Shown here one piece after another: positions 1-8,261 of a stretch of 53,143 nucleotides of DNA (within the stretch, counting starts at the first letter, position 1; each line of letters opens with the position of its first letter). The position numbers were made by a program, and so were the translations under genes. The notes below the pieces were generated by a model. That model searched no databases. It worked only from the letters and a program-made list of their open reading frames with translations, and was not told the DNA's origin. Source of the DNA: Pseudomonas izuensis (GTDB taxonomy: Bacteria > Pseudomonadota > Gammaproteobacteria > Pseudomonadales > Pseudomonadaceae); the NCBI RefSeq assembly GCF_009861505.1, contig NZ_WTFT01000014.1:241887-295029 (forward strand), written 5' to 3'.

Positions 1-121
1 CGGAGCAGGACCGGAGCGAGGCACCGAACGAAAGGGGCGAAAGCGCTTGGTTACTTGGCGCTTTTCCAAGTGACTCGCCGTAAGGGCGAAACCCTAAGCA
101 GCCGTTACCAAAGTAACGGAT
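1..121. repeat. Hairpin-rich intergenic element
   Basis: Non-coding segment with three short inverted repeats: ACTTGG/CCAAGT at 53-58 and 66-71, a CGCC/GGCG hairpin near 76-88, and CCGTTAC/GTAACGG at 102-108 and 113-119. From memory, closely similar segments recur between genes in many Pseudomonas genomes, but this window holds only one copy, cut at its left edge. It lies beyond the 3' end of the chemoreceptor gene and may help terminate transcription. Confidence 0.45.
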
Positions 122-151
122 ATGTACACCACCCCAAATCCAAACCTATTA

Positions 152-1756
152 CTAGCGAGCCTTCTGCGGCTTATACCCCAACCGCAACCCACCCCAATGC
201 CGCCCCCTGACCACAATCGGCACCGAAAGATCATGCATCAGCTCCCCGGTGTCGCGCGTGTAGGTCTGCAACAACACCGCCTGCTGATGACTGCCACAGC
301 GAATCCCGGTGCGGTCGGCAAACTTGCGTTTGGTGCGGTTGTGCAGCGTATCGACCTGCACATCACCCGTCAGCGGCTGACTAAACGCTGTGTTGTGAGT
401 CGGCACATACCCCTGCTGAGTGCAGGCAATCGCGAACACCAGGCCTTCATGGCGCGGCAACAGCGGTTCCTGGATCGCCGGCAAGACCTGATCGGTGTAG
501 CGATCGAAACGCGTCTGGTACTTGGCCGGGCTAGTGCCGGCAATCGCCTGGTAATTGCGGTCGAACAGGTCATCGAGGCTGACGCGACCCGCCTCGATGT
601 CCGCTTCGAAACGCGCCGCGATCTGACTCGCGCCTTCCCGGGCCAGGTCATAGATTCGTTGGTGATACTCGTCCAACCCAACCTCGGCCAGACGTTCGCT
701 GATGGTTTCGGCCTGGCCTTCCATCTGTACCGCGGCCTCGGCCAGGCGTCGGGTCTGTTGATCGCTGATGGCCAGGTCACTGCGCATCTGCTCGATGGCG
801 TGAAACAGGCTATCGAGTTGTTCGCGATTGGTTTCGGCACCACGGGCGATTTCCCCGACCTGACCTTCGACGCTGGCTGCCAGGCGGGCGATGTTTTCCA
901 GGTGCTGGCCGGTGTGCTCGACCTGCTCGACACCGATGTCGAGGTCACTGGACAACTGGCGGATCTGCTCCACCACTTGTGCCGTGCGTTGCTGGATATC
1001 GGCCACCATCTCGCCGACTTCGCCGGTCGCGGTCGCTGTGCGCGCGGCGAGACCGCGCACCTCGTCGGCCACCACCGCAAAGCCACGACCGTGTTCTCCG
1101 GCCCGCGCCGCTTCGATTGCAGCGTTCAAGGCCAACAGGTTGGTCTGGCTGGCGATGGACTGGATGACCAGGGTTACGCGCTGGATGTCGTCACTGCGCA
1201 GGCTCAGGGCTTCGATCAATTCACGGCTGCTATTGGCCCGCTCGCTGAGTCGGTGCATCCGCGCAATCGACTCGATCAACTCGCTGCGCCCGGCCGCGCC
1301 ACTCTGGTGCGCCTCACTCGCGGCGCCCAGCGCCTCGCGACTCAGGGTCGAAGTGGCCCGTTCGGTGGCGATCATCACTTCGGCATTGCTGACGATTTGT
1401 GCTGCGGCGCCGAGTTGCGATTGCAGTTTGTCCGCCAGTTGCTTGACCGAAAAGGCCACGCCGGCGGCGGACAGTGCGTTATGACTGGTGGTGAAGGAAA
1501 GATCGCGGGTCAACGCGCCGATGGCGTCGGCCGTATCGGCAGGCGCGGCTTCAGGGGCTGCGCGTGAACGCAGGCGCGGCAGCCAGACAATCAGCACGGC
1601 CAGCGGCAGTCCAACATACAGCGACCAGCCCCCGAGCGTCATGCCACACAGCAAGAACATCAGGGCGATGCTCTGCAACGTTGGTGTCAGCCAGCGGTTT
1701 TTCGGCAAACGTATTGGCGCAGACACCGCTGCAACCGCGGAGCCGTCTCTCGTCAT
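152..1756 (-). CDS. Methyl-accepting chemotaxis protein with C-terminal sensor domain
   Basis: Chemoreceptor of 534 residues. One or two hydrophobic segments lie near residues 27-60, with no large periplasmic loop between them. The conserved signalling hairpin follows ([20 protein letters not shown], then [10 protein letters not shown]), at about residues 205-235, where the receptor contacts CheA and CheW. After the coiled coil, the last ~160 residues form a separate soluble domain ([29 protein letters not shown]) that is Cache/PAS-like and probably the sensor. The signal is therefore likely cytoplasmic. ATG 1756 was chosen because GGGGTGA precedes it; a GTG three codons upstream is the alternative. 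Ligand unknown. Confidence 0.9.
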   Translation of the reverse strand: MTRDGSAVAAVSAPIRLPKNRWLTPTLQSIALMFLLCGMTLGGWSLYVGLPLAVLIVWLPRLRSRAAPEAAPADTADAIGALTRDLSFTTSHNALSAAGVAFSVKQLADKLQSQLGAAAQIVSNAEVMIATERATSTLSREALGAASEAHQSGAAGRSELIESIARMHRLSERANSSRELIEALSLRSDDIQRVTLVIQSIASQTNLLALNAAIEAARAGEHGRGFAVVADEVRGLAARTATATGEVGEMVADIQQRTAQVVEQIRQLSSDLDIGVEQVEHTGQHLENIARLAASVEGQVGEIARGAETNREQLDSLFHAIEQMRSDLAISDQQTRRLAEAAVQMEGQAETISERLAEVGLDEYHQRIYDLAREGASQIAARFEADIEAGRVSLDDLFDRNYQAIAGTSPAKYQTRFDRYTDQVLPAIQEPLLPRHEGLVFAIACTQQGYVPTHNTAFSQPLTGDVQVDTLHNRTKRKFADRTGIRCGSHQQAVLLQTYTRDTGELMHDLSVPIVVRGRHWGGLRLGYKPQKAR

Positions 1757-1885
1757 CGTAATCACCCCAAAAATCTTCTAGTTGTTGTCTTCGCATTGAG
1801 CGCCACCAAAAGGCCATTATCCATAAGCCTTTAGTCGCGGGTGTTGCGGCAAATCAACAGAAGATTTCGCGGACGACAAAAAGCA

Positions 1886-1949
1886 TCGCGGGCAAGCCCG
1901 CTCCCACAGGGTTCACGATGATCCTGTGGGAGCGGGCTTGCCCGCGATG
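1886..1949. repeat. REPIN (two facing REPs)
   Basis: Arms CGCGGGCAAGCCCGCTCCC and its reverse complement face each other across a short spacer, between the chemoreceptor promoter and the DksA-like gene end. Confidence 0.9.
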
Positions 1950-1963
1950 GGGGCGCCGTCGAA

Positions 1964-2368
1964 TCAGGCCTGACGCTGGTGCTTGTCGATCTGCTCGTGA
2001 CGTTCCTGAGCTTCGATGCAGTACTTGGTGGTCGGGCTGATCAGCAGGCGCTTGAGGCCGATAGGCTCGCCGCTGTCGTCGCACCAGCCGAAGCTGTCTT
2101 CTTTAATACGCTCCAAAGCCTGTTCCAACTGAGGCAGCATGCGCTGATCGCGATCGATCGCGTTCACCAGCCAGGTGCGCTCTTCTTCCACGGACGCCGC
2201 GTCAGCCGGATCGGCCGGGGTGTCCAGGCTCTCGATGGCGATGCGGTTCTGTTCGATGCGCTCATGGGTTTCGACTTTCATGTTCTGCAACAGCTCGGAG
2301 AAAAAAGCATGTTGCTCGGCATTCATGTAGTCATCCGCCGGCATGGCCAGCAACTTGTCCTTTGTCAT
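1964..2368 (-). CDS. DksA/TraR-family RNA polymerase-binding factor, zinc-cysteine-poor
   Basis: Protein of 134 residues. DksA proteins insert a coiled coil into the secondary channel of RNA polymerase and work with ppGpp to retune promoters. The acidic tip is present (DTPADPADAAS), as is the C-terminal globular region. The usual four-cysteine zinc site is reduced to CDDS-x17-CIEA, so two of the four cysteines are Ser and Ala. This matches the zinc-independent DksA2 type known from P. aeruginosa rather than canonical DksA. ATG 2368 is chosen because it starts the conserved MTKDKLL segment; the longer reading frame has a non-conserved leader. It stands alone; no zinc-uptake genes are adjacent. 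Confidence 0.88.
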   Translation of the reverse strand: MTKDKLLAMPADDYMNAEQHAFFSELLQNMKVETHERIEQNRIAIESLDTPADPADAASVEEERTWLVNAIDRDQRMLPQLEQALERIKEDSFGWCDDSGEPIGLKRLLISPTTKYCIEAQERHEQIDKHQRQA

Positions 2369-2732
2369 TGATATCTCTATAAAAAAACGTGCATTAAGGC
2401 GAATAAGGGAGCGTTCCGGCGGACCTGGGCAGGCCATCGGAAAGGCGCCATTTGTTCCAAGCGCCACCCGGCACTCAATTTACGAGGGGCGGCAGTCTAA
2501 GGCCGACTTGAGGCCTCAGCAACTGAAAAGACAGCGAATTTGTCCGACAAGGCCTCGAAAATGCGCTATGGCAGGCATCCAGGCGGATATCGGAGTGCGT
2601 TTATAGCAAGAAATTCCATTCAGGGGAGGTATATAGAAGACAAACGGCTGCGCGGCGGGGGCCCCGCTTGCAGGTCGCGCAGGCTCGGCTAAGGTTGTTC
2701 CTCCCGAAATGGCTATATCAAGGAGCGGTTAA
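2369..2732. other. Gene-free divergent promoter region
   Basis: 364 bases between the divergent DksA-like and glutathione transferase genes. No convincing ORF, hairpin or repeat; presumably both promoters lie here. AAGGAGCGG precedes the transferase start. Confidence 0.5.
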
Positions 2733-3344
2733 ATGAAGCTGATCGGCATGCTGGATTCTCCCTTTGTGCGGCGCGTCGCCATTTCTGCCAAACGCCTGGG
2801 CATCGCCCTGGAACACGAGTCGGTCTCGGTGTTCAGGACCTTCGAGCAGTTCCGGCAAATCAACCCGGTGGTCAAGGCACCGACCCTGGTGCTCGATGAC
2901 GGTGAAGTGTTGATGGACTCCACCCTGATCATCGATTACCTGGAAACACTGGCCAAGCCTGACCGCAGCTTGATGCCCACGGTCATCGAACAGCGCCTGC
3001 GCTCATTGCGCTTGATCGGACTGGCACTGGCGGCGAGCGAAAAATCGGTGCAGCTATATTACGAGCGCAACCTGCGGCCAGCGGAAATTCAGTACGGACC
3101 TTGGGTCGAACGGGTCGAGGGGCAATTGGCAGCGGCCTATCAAGCGCTGGAACAGGAACTGGAAAAGCAACCGTTGAAAACTGATGGCTCGATCGATCAG
3201 TCGGGCATCACCCTGGCGGTGGCGTGGAGCTTTACCCATTACGTGGTGCCGGATCAGGTGTCGAGTGAGCGGTTTCCGAGGATCGCTGCGTTTACCGACT
3301 ATGCCGAGGGGCTTGAGGTGTTTGTCAGTACCCCGATTGACTGA
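2733..3344 (+). CDS. Glutathione S-transferase family protein
   Basis: 203 residues, typical GST length. The N-terminal thioredoxin-like half carries the glutathione-site elements VKAPTLVLDDGEVLMDST, in which the cis-Pro after Ala and the Asp-Ser pair at about residues 66-67 bind the glutathione gamma-glutamyl part. The C-terminal half is the all-helical domain. Start ATG follows AGGAGCGGTTAA, a good ribosome site. Such enzymes conjugate or reduce electrophiles in the cytoplasm; substrate cannot be read from sequence. Monocistronic by layout. Confidence 0.88.
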   Translation: MKLIGMLDSPFVRRVAISAKRLGIALEHESVSVFRTFEQFRQINPVVKAPTLVLDDGEVLMDSTLIIDYLETLAKPDRSLMPTVIEQRLRSLRLIGLALAASEKSVQLYYERNLRPAEIQYGPWVERVEGQLAAAYQALEQELEKQPLKTDGSIDQSGITLAVAWSFTHYVVPDQVSSERFPRIAAFTDYAEGLEVFVSTPID

Positions 3345-3390
3345 ACTGGCCCCATCGTCGACCGGCTGCTCCCACAGTTGAACACATTCC

Positions 3391-3420
3391 CTGTAGGAGC
3401 GAGCCTGCTCGCGATGACGG
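3391..3420. repeat. Single REP
   Basis: Lone arm CTGTAGGAGCGAGCCTGCTC followed by GCGATGACGG; no facing partner within 100 bases. Confidence 0.75.
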
Positions 3421-3449
3421 AGTGACATCCAGCATCTATGCAACTGACA

Positions 3450-3486
3450 AAATAAAACGCCGCTTCTACTAAAGGTGGAAGCGGCG
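3450..3486 (-). terminator. Rho-independent terminator
   Basis: GCCGCTTC/GAAGCGGC stem (3459-3466, 3478-3485) followed on the minus strand by GTTTTATTTTG, directly after the stop of the 24-residue peptide. Confidence 0.7.
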
Positions 3487-3492
3487 CAAGCG

Positions 3493-3567
3493 TCAATGCA
3501 TGAACAACGCAATCAAAATAATGATCGGGATCGGCACGCCGAGAAAGAACAGCAGTAATGAACGCAT
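3493..3567 (-). CDS. 24-residue hydrophobic membrane peptide
   Basis: Short gene encoding MRSLLLFFLGVPIP and then IIILIALFMH, 24 residues, almost all hydrophobic: a single membrane helix. AGGAG sits eight bases before the ATG and a clear terminator follows the stop, so it looks like a genuine transcribed mini-gene. It lies 15 bases downstream of the 310-residue membrane protein on the same strand, suggesting co-transcription. Peptides with the VPIPIIILIALF core are, to my recollection, widespread in gamma-proteobacteria, but I know of no function. Confidence 0.7.
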   Translation of the reverse strand: MRSLLLFFLGVPIPIIILIALFMH

Positions 3568-3582
3568 GATAATTCTCCTGGT

Positions 3583-4515
3583 TTAGCGAACAGGTGTAGT
3601 GGTCACATAAGTGTCGGTTTCCAGATACACCACGGCATCCCGACGACGACCGCCGAACGTTGCGGCGAGGCTGGCGAAAAACGCGCCGAACAACAGCGCA
3701 ACAAACATCCACAAGGTGGTCCAGGCGGCGACTTTGGCGGCGGTGTCGGCAGCTTGTTGTGCCGCCAACTTGGCGTCGGCCACGGCTTTTTGCGTGCGGG
3801 CGTAGACCTCATCGACGCGACGCTCGGCATCCGCCTGGGTCAGGTTGGTCCGCTGCGCGACCAGTTGTGCAAGGTAGGTACGGTCTTCAGCTGCCAGCTG
3901 TCCACCGTTGCTCAGGGAGCGCACGAAGATTCGGGTCACGGTGCCTCGGGCAGCATCATCGCTGACGGCATCCGGACGATCATCGCGAAACAGGCTATCG
4001 ATGTAATAGCCATACTGATCGCTGTCAGTATTGGCAGCCGCCGTGCCCGCGACCTGGGTCATGGCACTGGCGGCACCACCGGCAACGTGCGCCCCGGCCT
4101 GTACACCCCCGCTGACAATACTGCTGACTGAACCGGCCACCAGCGTGGCCGTCACCAGTGTCGCCACGCACCAGGCGAGAAACCCGTGGGCGGTGTCACG
4201 GAAATAGACTTCATCGCCATGCATATAAGCCCACTTCACCCGCAGCCGGCCGGCAATGTAGCCACCGAGCCCAGAGGCAACGATTTGCGTGAAGGCCAGC
4301 CAGACAATCGTCGAGATGCCCAACCCTTTGGCGCTCACGCCTTCATGGGCCCACGGCGATACCGCGGAAAACCCCAGGCCAAAACCCAGCAGCACCAGTA
4401 TCAGCGACAATGCCGCTGCCGCCGCCGCCCCGGCGAAGATCGCGCCCCACGACACGCCAGAGAGCGTGGTCGATTCATCTATGGCGGGATAGAAACCATC
4501 AGAGGATCTATTCAT
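3583..4515 (-). CDS. Membrane protein of unknown function (PhnA-like annotation in Pseudomonas)
   Basis: 310 residues. A glycine/alanine-rich first membrane segment lies near residues 23-52 (SWGAIFAGAAAAAALSLILV), a second near 65-90, a third near 110-135, and a last one close to the C-terminus (TTLWMFVALLFGAFFASLAA). Between them is a soluble part of about 130 residues with Asp- and Arg-rich stretches and an Ala/Lys-rich amphipathic helix near residues 235-265. The end GGRRRDAVVYLETD is cytosolic-like. Related proteins are annotated PhnA-like in Pseudomonas although nothing supports phosphonate chemistry. Ribosome site is weak. Function unknown. Confidence 0.75.
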   Translation of the reverse strand: MNRSSDGFYPAIDESTTLSGVSWGAIFAGAAAAAALSLILVLLGFGLGFSAVSPWAHEGVSAKGLGISTIVWLAFTQIVASGLGGYIAGRLRVKWAYMHGDEVYFRDTAHGFLAWCVATLVTATLVAGSVSSIVSGGVQAGAHVAGGAASAMTQVAGTAAANTDSDQYGYYIDSLFRDDRPDAVSDDAARGTVTRIFVRSLSNGGQLAAEDRTYLAQLVAQRTNLTQADAERRVDEVYARTQKAVADAKLAAQQAADTAAKVAAWTTLWMFVALLFGAFFASLAATFGGRRRDAVVYLETDTYVTTTPVR

Positions 4516-4864
4516 CGTTGTATCGCTCCAGGCAGAAAGATGGTGTTACAACTCTCGAATAAGCAGTTGCAGTCACCGTGCCAGTCACGTCTTTTGAATA
4601 AATCGTCTTGCGTCAGCCACTTATAAAGATTGAACTTCCCATGTCCATGCAAGATGCAACGAACGGGTAGGCTCAGCGGGTTTTATGCATTGAAGATTAA
4701 AAGATCGCAGCCTTCGGCAGCTCCTGCATTTAGAACGCGACCCCTGTAGGAGTTGCCGAAGGCTGCGATCTTTTCAGCGTCCATGAACTTTAATTTAGAA
4801 AGCCTGCGTACATTTCTTGGCAAAATGTCGCCTATCGTTGTGAACATCTAATCAGGCCAGCCCC
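4516..4864. other. Intergenic region with promoter of the two-component pair
   Basis: 349 bases between divergent genes. It holds one large inverted repeat (listed separately) and otherwise AT-richer sequence before the response regulator start. No ORF supported. Confidence 0.5.
4699..4774. repeat. REP-type inverted repeat, CGCAGCCTTCGGCAG family
   Basis: AAAAGATCGCAGCCTTCGGC on the left is matched by its reverse complement on the right (CGAAGGCTGCGATCTTTT). The core differs from the REPINs elsewhere in the window, so it is a second repeat family. Confidence 0.85.
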
Positions 4865-5548
4865 ATGACCCGCATCTTGACCATCGAAGACGACGCAGTG
4901 ACCGCCCGGGAAATCGTCGCCGAACTGAGCAGCCATGGCCTCGACGTCGACTGGGTCGACAACGGGCGCGAGGGGCTGGAACGTGCGGTCAGCGGAAACT
5001 ATGACCTGATCACCCTCGACCGTATGTTGCCCGGGCTCGATGGCCTGGCGATCGTCACCACCCTGCGGACCATGGGCGTGGCGACGCCTATCCTGATGAT
5101 CAGCGCCCTGTCCGATGTCGACGAGCGGGTGCGCGGGTTGCGCGCCGGGGGCGACGATTACCTGACCAAACCCTTCGCCACCGATGAAATGGCCGCACGG
5201 GTCGAGGTCCTGCTGCGCCGGCAGAACACCGTGACCGCCCAGGCCACCACGCTGCGGGTGGCAGACCTGGAGCTGAACCTGATCAGCCACGAAGCCAGCC
5301 GCGACGGCCAGATGCTCACGCTGCTGCCCACTGAATACAAGCTGCTGGAATTCCTGATGCGCAACACCGGCCAGATCCTGTCGCGGATGATGATTTTCGA
5401 GGAGGTCTGGGGATATCACTTCGACCCCGGTACCAACCTGATCGACGTGCACATCGGACGCCTGCGCAAGAAAATCGACCCACCTGGCAATGTCCCGTTG
5501 ATTCGTACCGTACGAGGCTCGGGTTATGTCATTGCCGAACCCGTCTAA
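4865..5548 (+). CDS. OmpR/PhoB-family response regulator
   Basis: 227 residues: receiver domain (acidic EDD near residue 8, phospho-acceptor Asp in LITLDRMLPG near residue 53, Lys in YLTKPF) followed by a winged-helix DNA-binding domain (LTLLPTEYKLLEFLMRN, VDVHIGRLRKK, RTVRGSGYVI). It overlaps the start of the kinase gene by 23 bases, so the two are translationally coupled. Close in type to CopR/QseB-like regulators, but no metal gene sits next to it. Target genes cannot be told from the sequence. Confidence 0.93.
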   Translation: MTRILTIEDDAVTAREIVAELSSHGLDVDWVDNGREGLERAVSGNYDLITLDRMLPGLDGLAIVTTLRTMGVATPILMISALSDVDERVRGLRAGGDDYLTKPFATDEMAARVEVLLRRQNTVTAQATTLRVADLELNLISHEASRDGQMLTLLPTEYKLLEFLMRNTGQILSRMMIFEEVWGYHFDPGTNLIDVHIGRLRKKIDPPGNVPLIRTVRGSGYVIAEPV

Positions 5549-6920
5549 AGGCTGGCGTTCTTCCAGCAGTCGCCTGCTGGCGCTTTACAGTGCATTGTTC
5601 GTGACCTGGAGCGGCATTCTCATGGGGGTCATGTACTACGAGGTATCCGCTTACCTGGACAATCTGGCCAAGCATTCGCTGATGCAACGTCAGCATCTGT
5701 TTTCGCGTTTCCAGGGCGAACAATTGGTGGACGCCCTCGCCGTCAGCATGACCTTCGACATTCGCGGCATCGACGCCTATGGCCTGTTCGATGCCGAGCA
5801 TCGTTACCTCAACGGAGCCCTGCGCCACATCCCCAAGGGCCTGCCGCTGGACGGCAAGATTCATATGCTCGACGATTGCACCGACTCCGACGATCCGACC
5901 CTGCCCGCCGACAGTTGCGACGCGGTGGCGACCCAGACGAAGGATGGCCGCTGGCTGATCCTGGTGCGGGACAATGGCTCGCTGTTTGCCGTGACCCGGA
6001 TCATTCTCCACGCCTTGTTCTGGGGCGTGACCTTGACCATCCTGCCGGGCATCGTCGGCTGGCACCTGCTGCGCCGCCGGCCGCTGCGGCGTATTCGCGG
6101 GATTCAGGCCAGCGCCGAAGCGATTGTCGCCGGCGACCTGACCCGACGTCTGCCACTGTCCAACCGCCGCGATGAACTGGACATGCTCGCCGCCATCGTC
6201 AACGCCATGCTCGAACGCATCGAGCGTCTGATGCACGAGGTCAAAGGCGTGTGCGACAACATCGCCCATGACCTGCGTACACCGCTGACTCGTCTGCGCG
6301 CCCAGCTCTACCGCATGCAACAACAGGCCGGCGAAGGCTCGGCGCAAGCGACGCAGCTTGACCTGGTGCTGGCCGAGGCCGACACGCTGATGGCACGTTT
6401 TCGCGGATTGCTGCGGATTTCCGAACTGGAGGATCGCCAACGCCGTTCCGGCTTTGTGCAGCTCGATCCAGTGTCCTTGCTGCAGGAACTGCATGAGTTT
6501 TATTTGCCCCTGGCAGAAGACGACGGCCTGGCGTTTGAACTGCAACTGCCGGCGTCACTGCCATCGCTCAATGGCGATCGCGCCTTGCTGTTCGAGGCGG
6601 TGGCGAACCTGTTGAGCAATTCAATCAAATTCACCCCGCCCGGTGGTCGGGTGATTTTGCGTGGGGTCGATGTGCACGGGCATACCCGCATCGAAGTGCT
6701 CGACTCCGGTCCGGGTATTCCAGAGTCTGAACGGGTAGCGGTGTTCCAGCGTTTCTATCGCGCCGAAGCGGGCAACCTGAAAAGCGGTTTCGGGTTGGGG
6801 CTGTCGATTGTCGCGGCGATTGTCAGCCTGCATGGGTTTACGCTGGAGGTCGGGACCAGTGAATTGGGTGGGGCGCGGTTGGTGCTTGATTGCCAGGAAA
6901 GCTTGATTCCACAAACATAG
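5526..6920 (+). CDS. Sensor histidine kinase
   Basis: 464 residues, inner membrane. Membrane segments lie near residues 17-38 and 157-180, and the ~115-residue periplasmic loop between them has two cysteines (DDCTD, DSCD) that could form a disulfide. HAMP linker at about 180-235, dimerisation box with phospho-His at residue 248 (NIAHDLRTPLTRLRAQ), then ATPase boxes NLLSNSIKF, DSGPGIP and GFGLGLSIV. Partner of the overlapping regulator. Start ATG lies inside the regulator gene after GAGGCTCGGGTT. Signal unknown. Confidence 0.93.
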   Translation: MSLPNPSKGWRSSSSRLLALYSALFVTWSGILMGVMYYEVSAYLDNLAKHSLMQRQHLFSRFQGEQLVDALAVSMTFDIRGIDAYGLFDAEHRYLNGALRHIPKGLPLDGKIHMLDDCTDSDDPTLPADSCDAVATQTKDGRWLILVRDNGSLFAVTRIILHALFWGVTLTILPGIVGWHLLRRRPLRRIRGIQASAEAIVAGDLTRRLPLSNRRDELDMLAAIVNAMLERIERLMHEVKGVCDNIAHDLRTPLTRLRAQLYRMQQQAGEGSAQATQLDLVLAEADTLMARFRGLLRISELEDRQRRSGFVQLDPVSLLQELHEFYLPLAEDDGLAFELQLPASLPSLNGDRALLFEAVANLLSNSIKFTPPGGRVILRGVDVHGHTRIEVLDSGPGIPESERVAVFQRFYRAEAGNLKSGFGLGLSIVAAIVSLHGFTLEVGTSELGGARLVLDCQESLIPQT

Positions 6921-6928
6921 TCGCCCTT

Positions 6929-7012
6929 TGTAGGAGCTGGCTTGCCAGCGAAAGGGCCCTTGAATATTGCATCAATCTTCAGGCCGCCTTCGCCGGCAAG
7001 CCGGCGCCTACA
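6929..7012. repeat. REPIN
   Basis: TGTAGGAGCTGGCTTGCCAG faces CGCCGGCAAGCCGGCGCCTA between convergent gene ends; the two arms are of different variants. Confidence 0.85.
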
Positions 7013-7023
7013 AGTGAACGGGC

Positions 7024-7434
7024 TCAGGTTGGGTAATTAGCCCGCAACGCCTCAAGCCCACCCTGATAAATCCCGGTAAACAACGCCACCACTTCCTCGT
7101 CGCTCACACCCACCGGTTCAAACCGACCGGACCAGGTCACCCGGGCACCCTGCCCCTGCGCTTCAACCTTGATCGTCGCCAGATAATCAGTCGCCGGAAA
7201 CGGCGCCTGCACAATCGAGTAGCTGTAGGTTTTCCCGTCATTGTCGAACGCTTGCAGGCGTTCGATCACCACCGCGCCGTCTGCCGTTTGCAGGCTGCGC
7301 ACGCGCCCGCCTTCGCTGAGTTCACTCTTTGGAATGAATGGCAGCCAATCCGGCAGCGAGTTGAAGCCGCCGATCAATTGCCAGACCTGATCGGCCGAGG
7401 CCGGGATGTCGATAAATGCTGAAGTTGTTGCCAT
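7024..7434 (-). CDS. SRPBCC-family protein (polyketide cyclase/START-like)
   Basis: 136 residues with the helix-grip fold signature: IDIPASADQVWQLIGGFNSL near the N-terminus, LPDWLPFIPKSE, and ARVTWSGRFEP near the end of the sheet. These proteins bind hydrophobic ligands in a central pocket. Last gene of a likely operon AKR-SDR-SRPBCC, 27 bases after the SDR stop. ATG 7434 begins the conserved MATTSAFIDIP; ATG 7452 would add six residues. Ligand unknown. Confidence 0.85.
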   Translation of the reverse strand: MATTSAFIDIPASADQVWQLIGGFNSLPDWLPFIPKSELSEGGRVRSLQTADGAVVIERLQAFDNDGKTYSYSIVQAPFPATDYLATIKVEAQGQGARVTWSGRFEPVGVSDEEVVALFTGIYQGGLEALRANYPT

Positions 7435-7461
7435 GTAATGTTCTCGCTTCATCAAAAAGGT

Positions 7462-8259
7462 TCAGATGGCCAGGCTGTCGACGACACCGCCGTCGACCCG
7501 CAGGGCGGCACCGGTAGTGGCCGAGGACAGCGGCGAAGCGATGTAGGCGACCAGGTTCGCCACTTCCTCGACATCCGCCACGCGCTGGATGATCGAACTC
7601 GGCCGCGCCTTGCGCACGAAGGCGTCGGCTTCTTCGCGTACGCTGCGGCCGGAGGCGGCGACAGCATCCTTGAGCATTTCTTCCACACCATCGGTGAGGG
7701 TCGGCCCCGGCAGGATCGAGTTGACTGTCACTCCGGTGCCCGCCAGACGTTTAGCCAGGCCATGGGACACCGCCAGGTTGGCGCTTTTGGTCACGCCATA
7801 GTTGAGCATGTCGGCCGGGATCGCGATGCCGGATTCCGAGGACAGGAAAATCACCCGGCCCCAGCCCTGCTTGACCATATCCGGCACGTAATGCCGGGAC
7901 AGGCGCACACCGGAGATTACGTTGATCTCATAGAACCGCGTCCACTCGCTGTCAGGGGTGTCAAAAAAATCAACCGCGTTGTAGATCCCCAGGTTGTTCA
8001 CCAGGATGTCGGCTCGTGGCTCGGCGGCGAACAATTTCTCCGCGCCTTCGGCAGTGCCCAGGTCCGCGGTCAGGCCGCGCAACTGCGCACCCGGCACGCT
8101 CTGGCGAATGCTCGCCAATGCCTGCTCGACCTTGGCCGTGTCGCGACCGATCACCACCACCGTGGCGCCGGATTCGGCCAGCGCCTTGCTGATGCCCAGA
8201 CCAATGCCGGCGGTGCTGCCGCTGACAATCGCCAGTTTTCCACTCAGATCGATTTTCAT
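7462..8259 (-). CDS. SDR-family oxidoreductase
   Basis: 265 residues, classical short-chain dehydrogenase. Cofactor site SGSTAGIGLGI near residue 12, NNLGIY in the middle, catalytic Ser in LSSESG and the YGVTK pair, then PGPTLTDG. NAD(P)-dependent alcohol/carbonyl chemistry in the cytoplasm. The start is two bases after the TGA of the upstream aldo/keto reductase (TGAGCATG), so the two are translationally coupled. ATG 8259 chosen; GGAG lies about ten bases upstream. Confidence 0.92.
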   Translation of the reverse strand: MKIDLSGKLAIVSGSTAGIGLGISKALAESGATVVVIGRDTAKVEQALASIRQSVPGAQLRGLTADLGTAEGAEKLFAAEPRADILVNNLGIYNAVDFFDTPDSEWTRFYEINVISGVRLSRHYVPDMVKQGWGRVIFLSSESGIAIPADMLNYGVTKSANLAVSHGLAKRLAGTGVTVNSILPGPTLTDGVEEMLKDAVAASGRSVREEADAFVRKARPSSIIQRVADVEEVANLVAYIASPLSSATTGAALRVDGGVVDSLAI

Positions 8260-8261
8260 GC

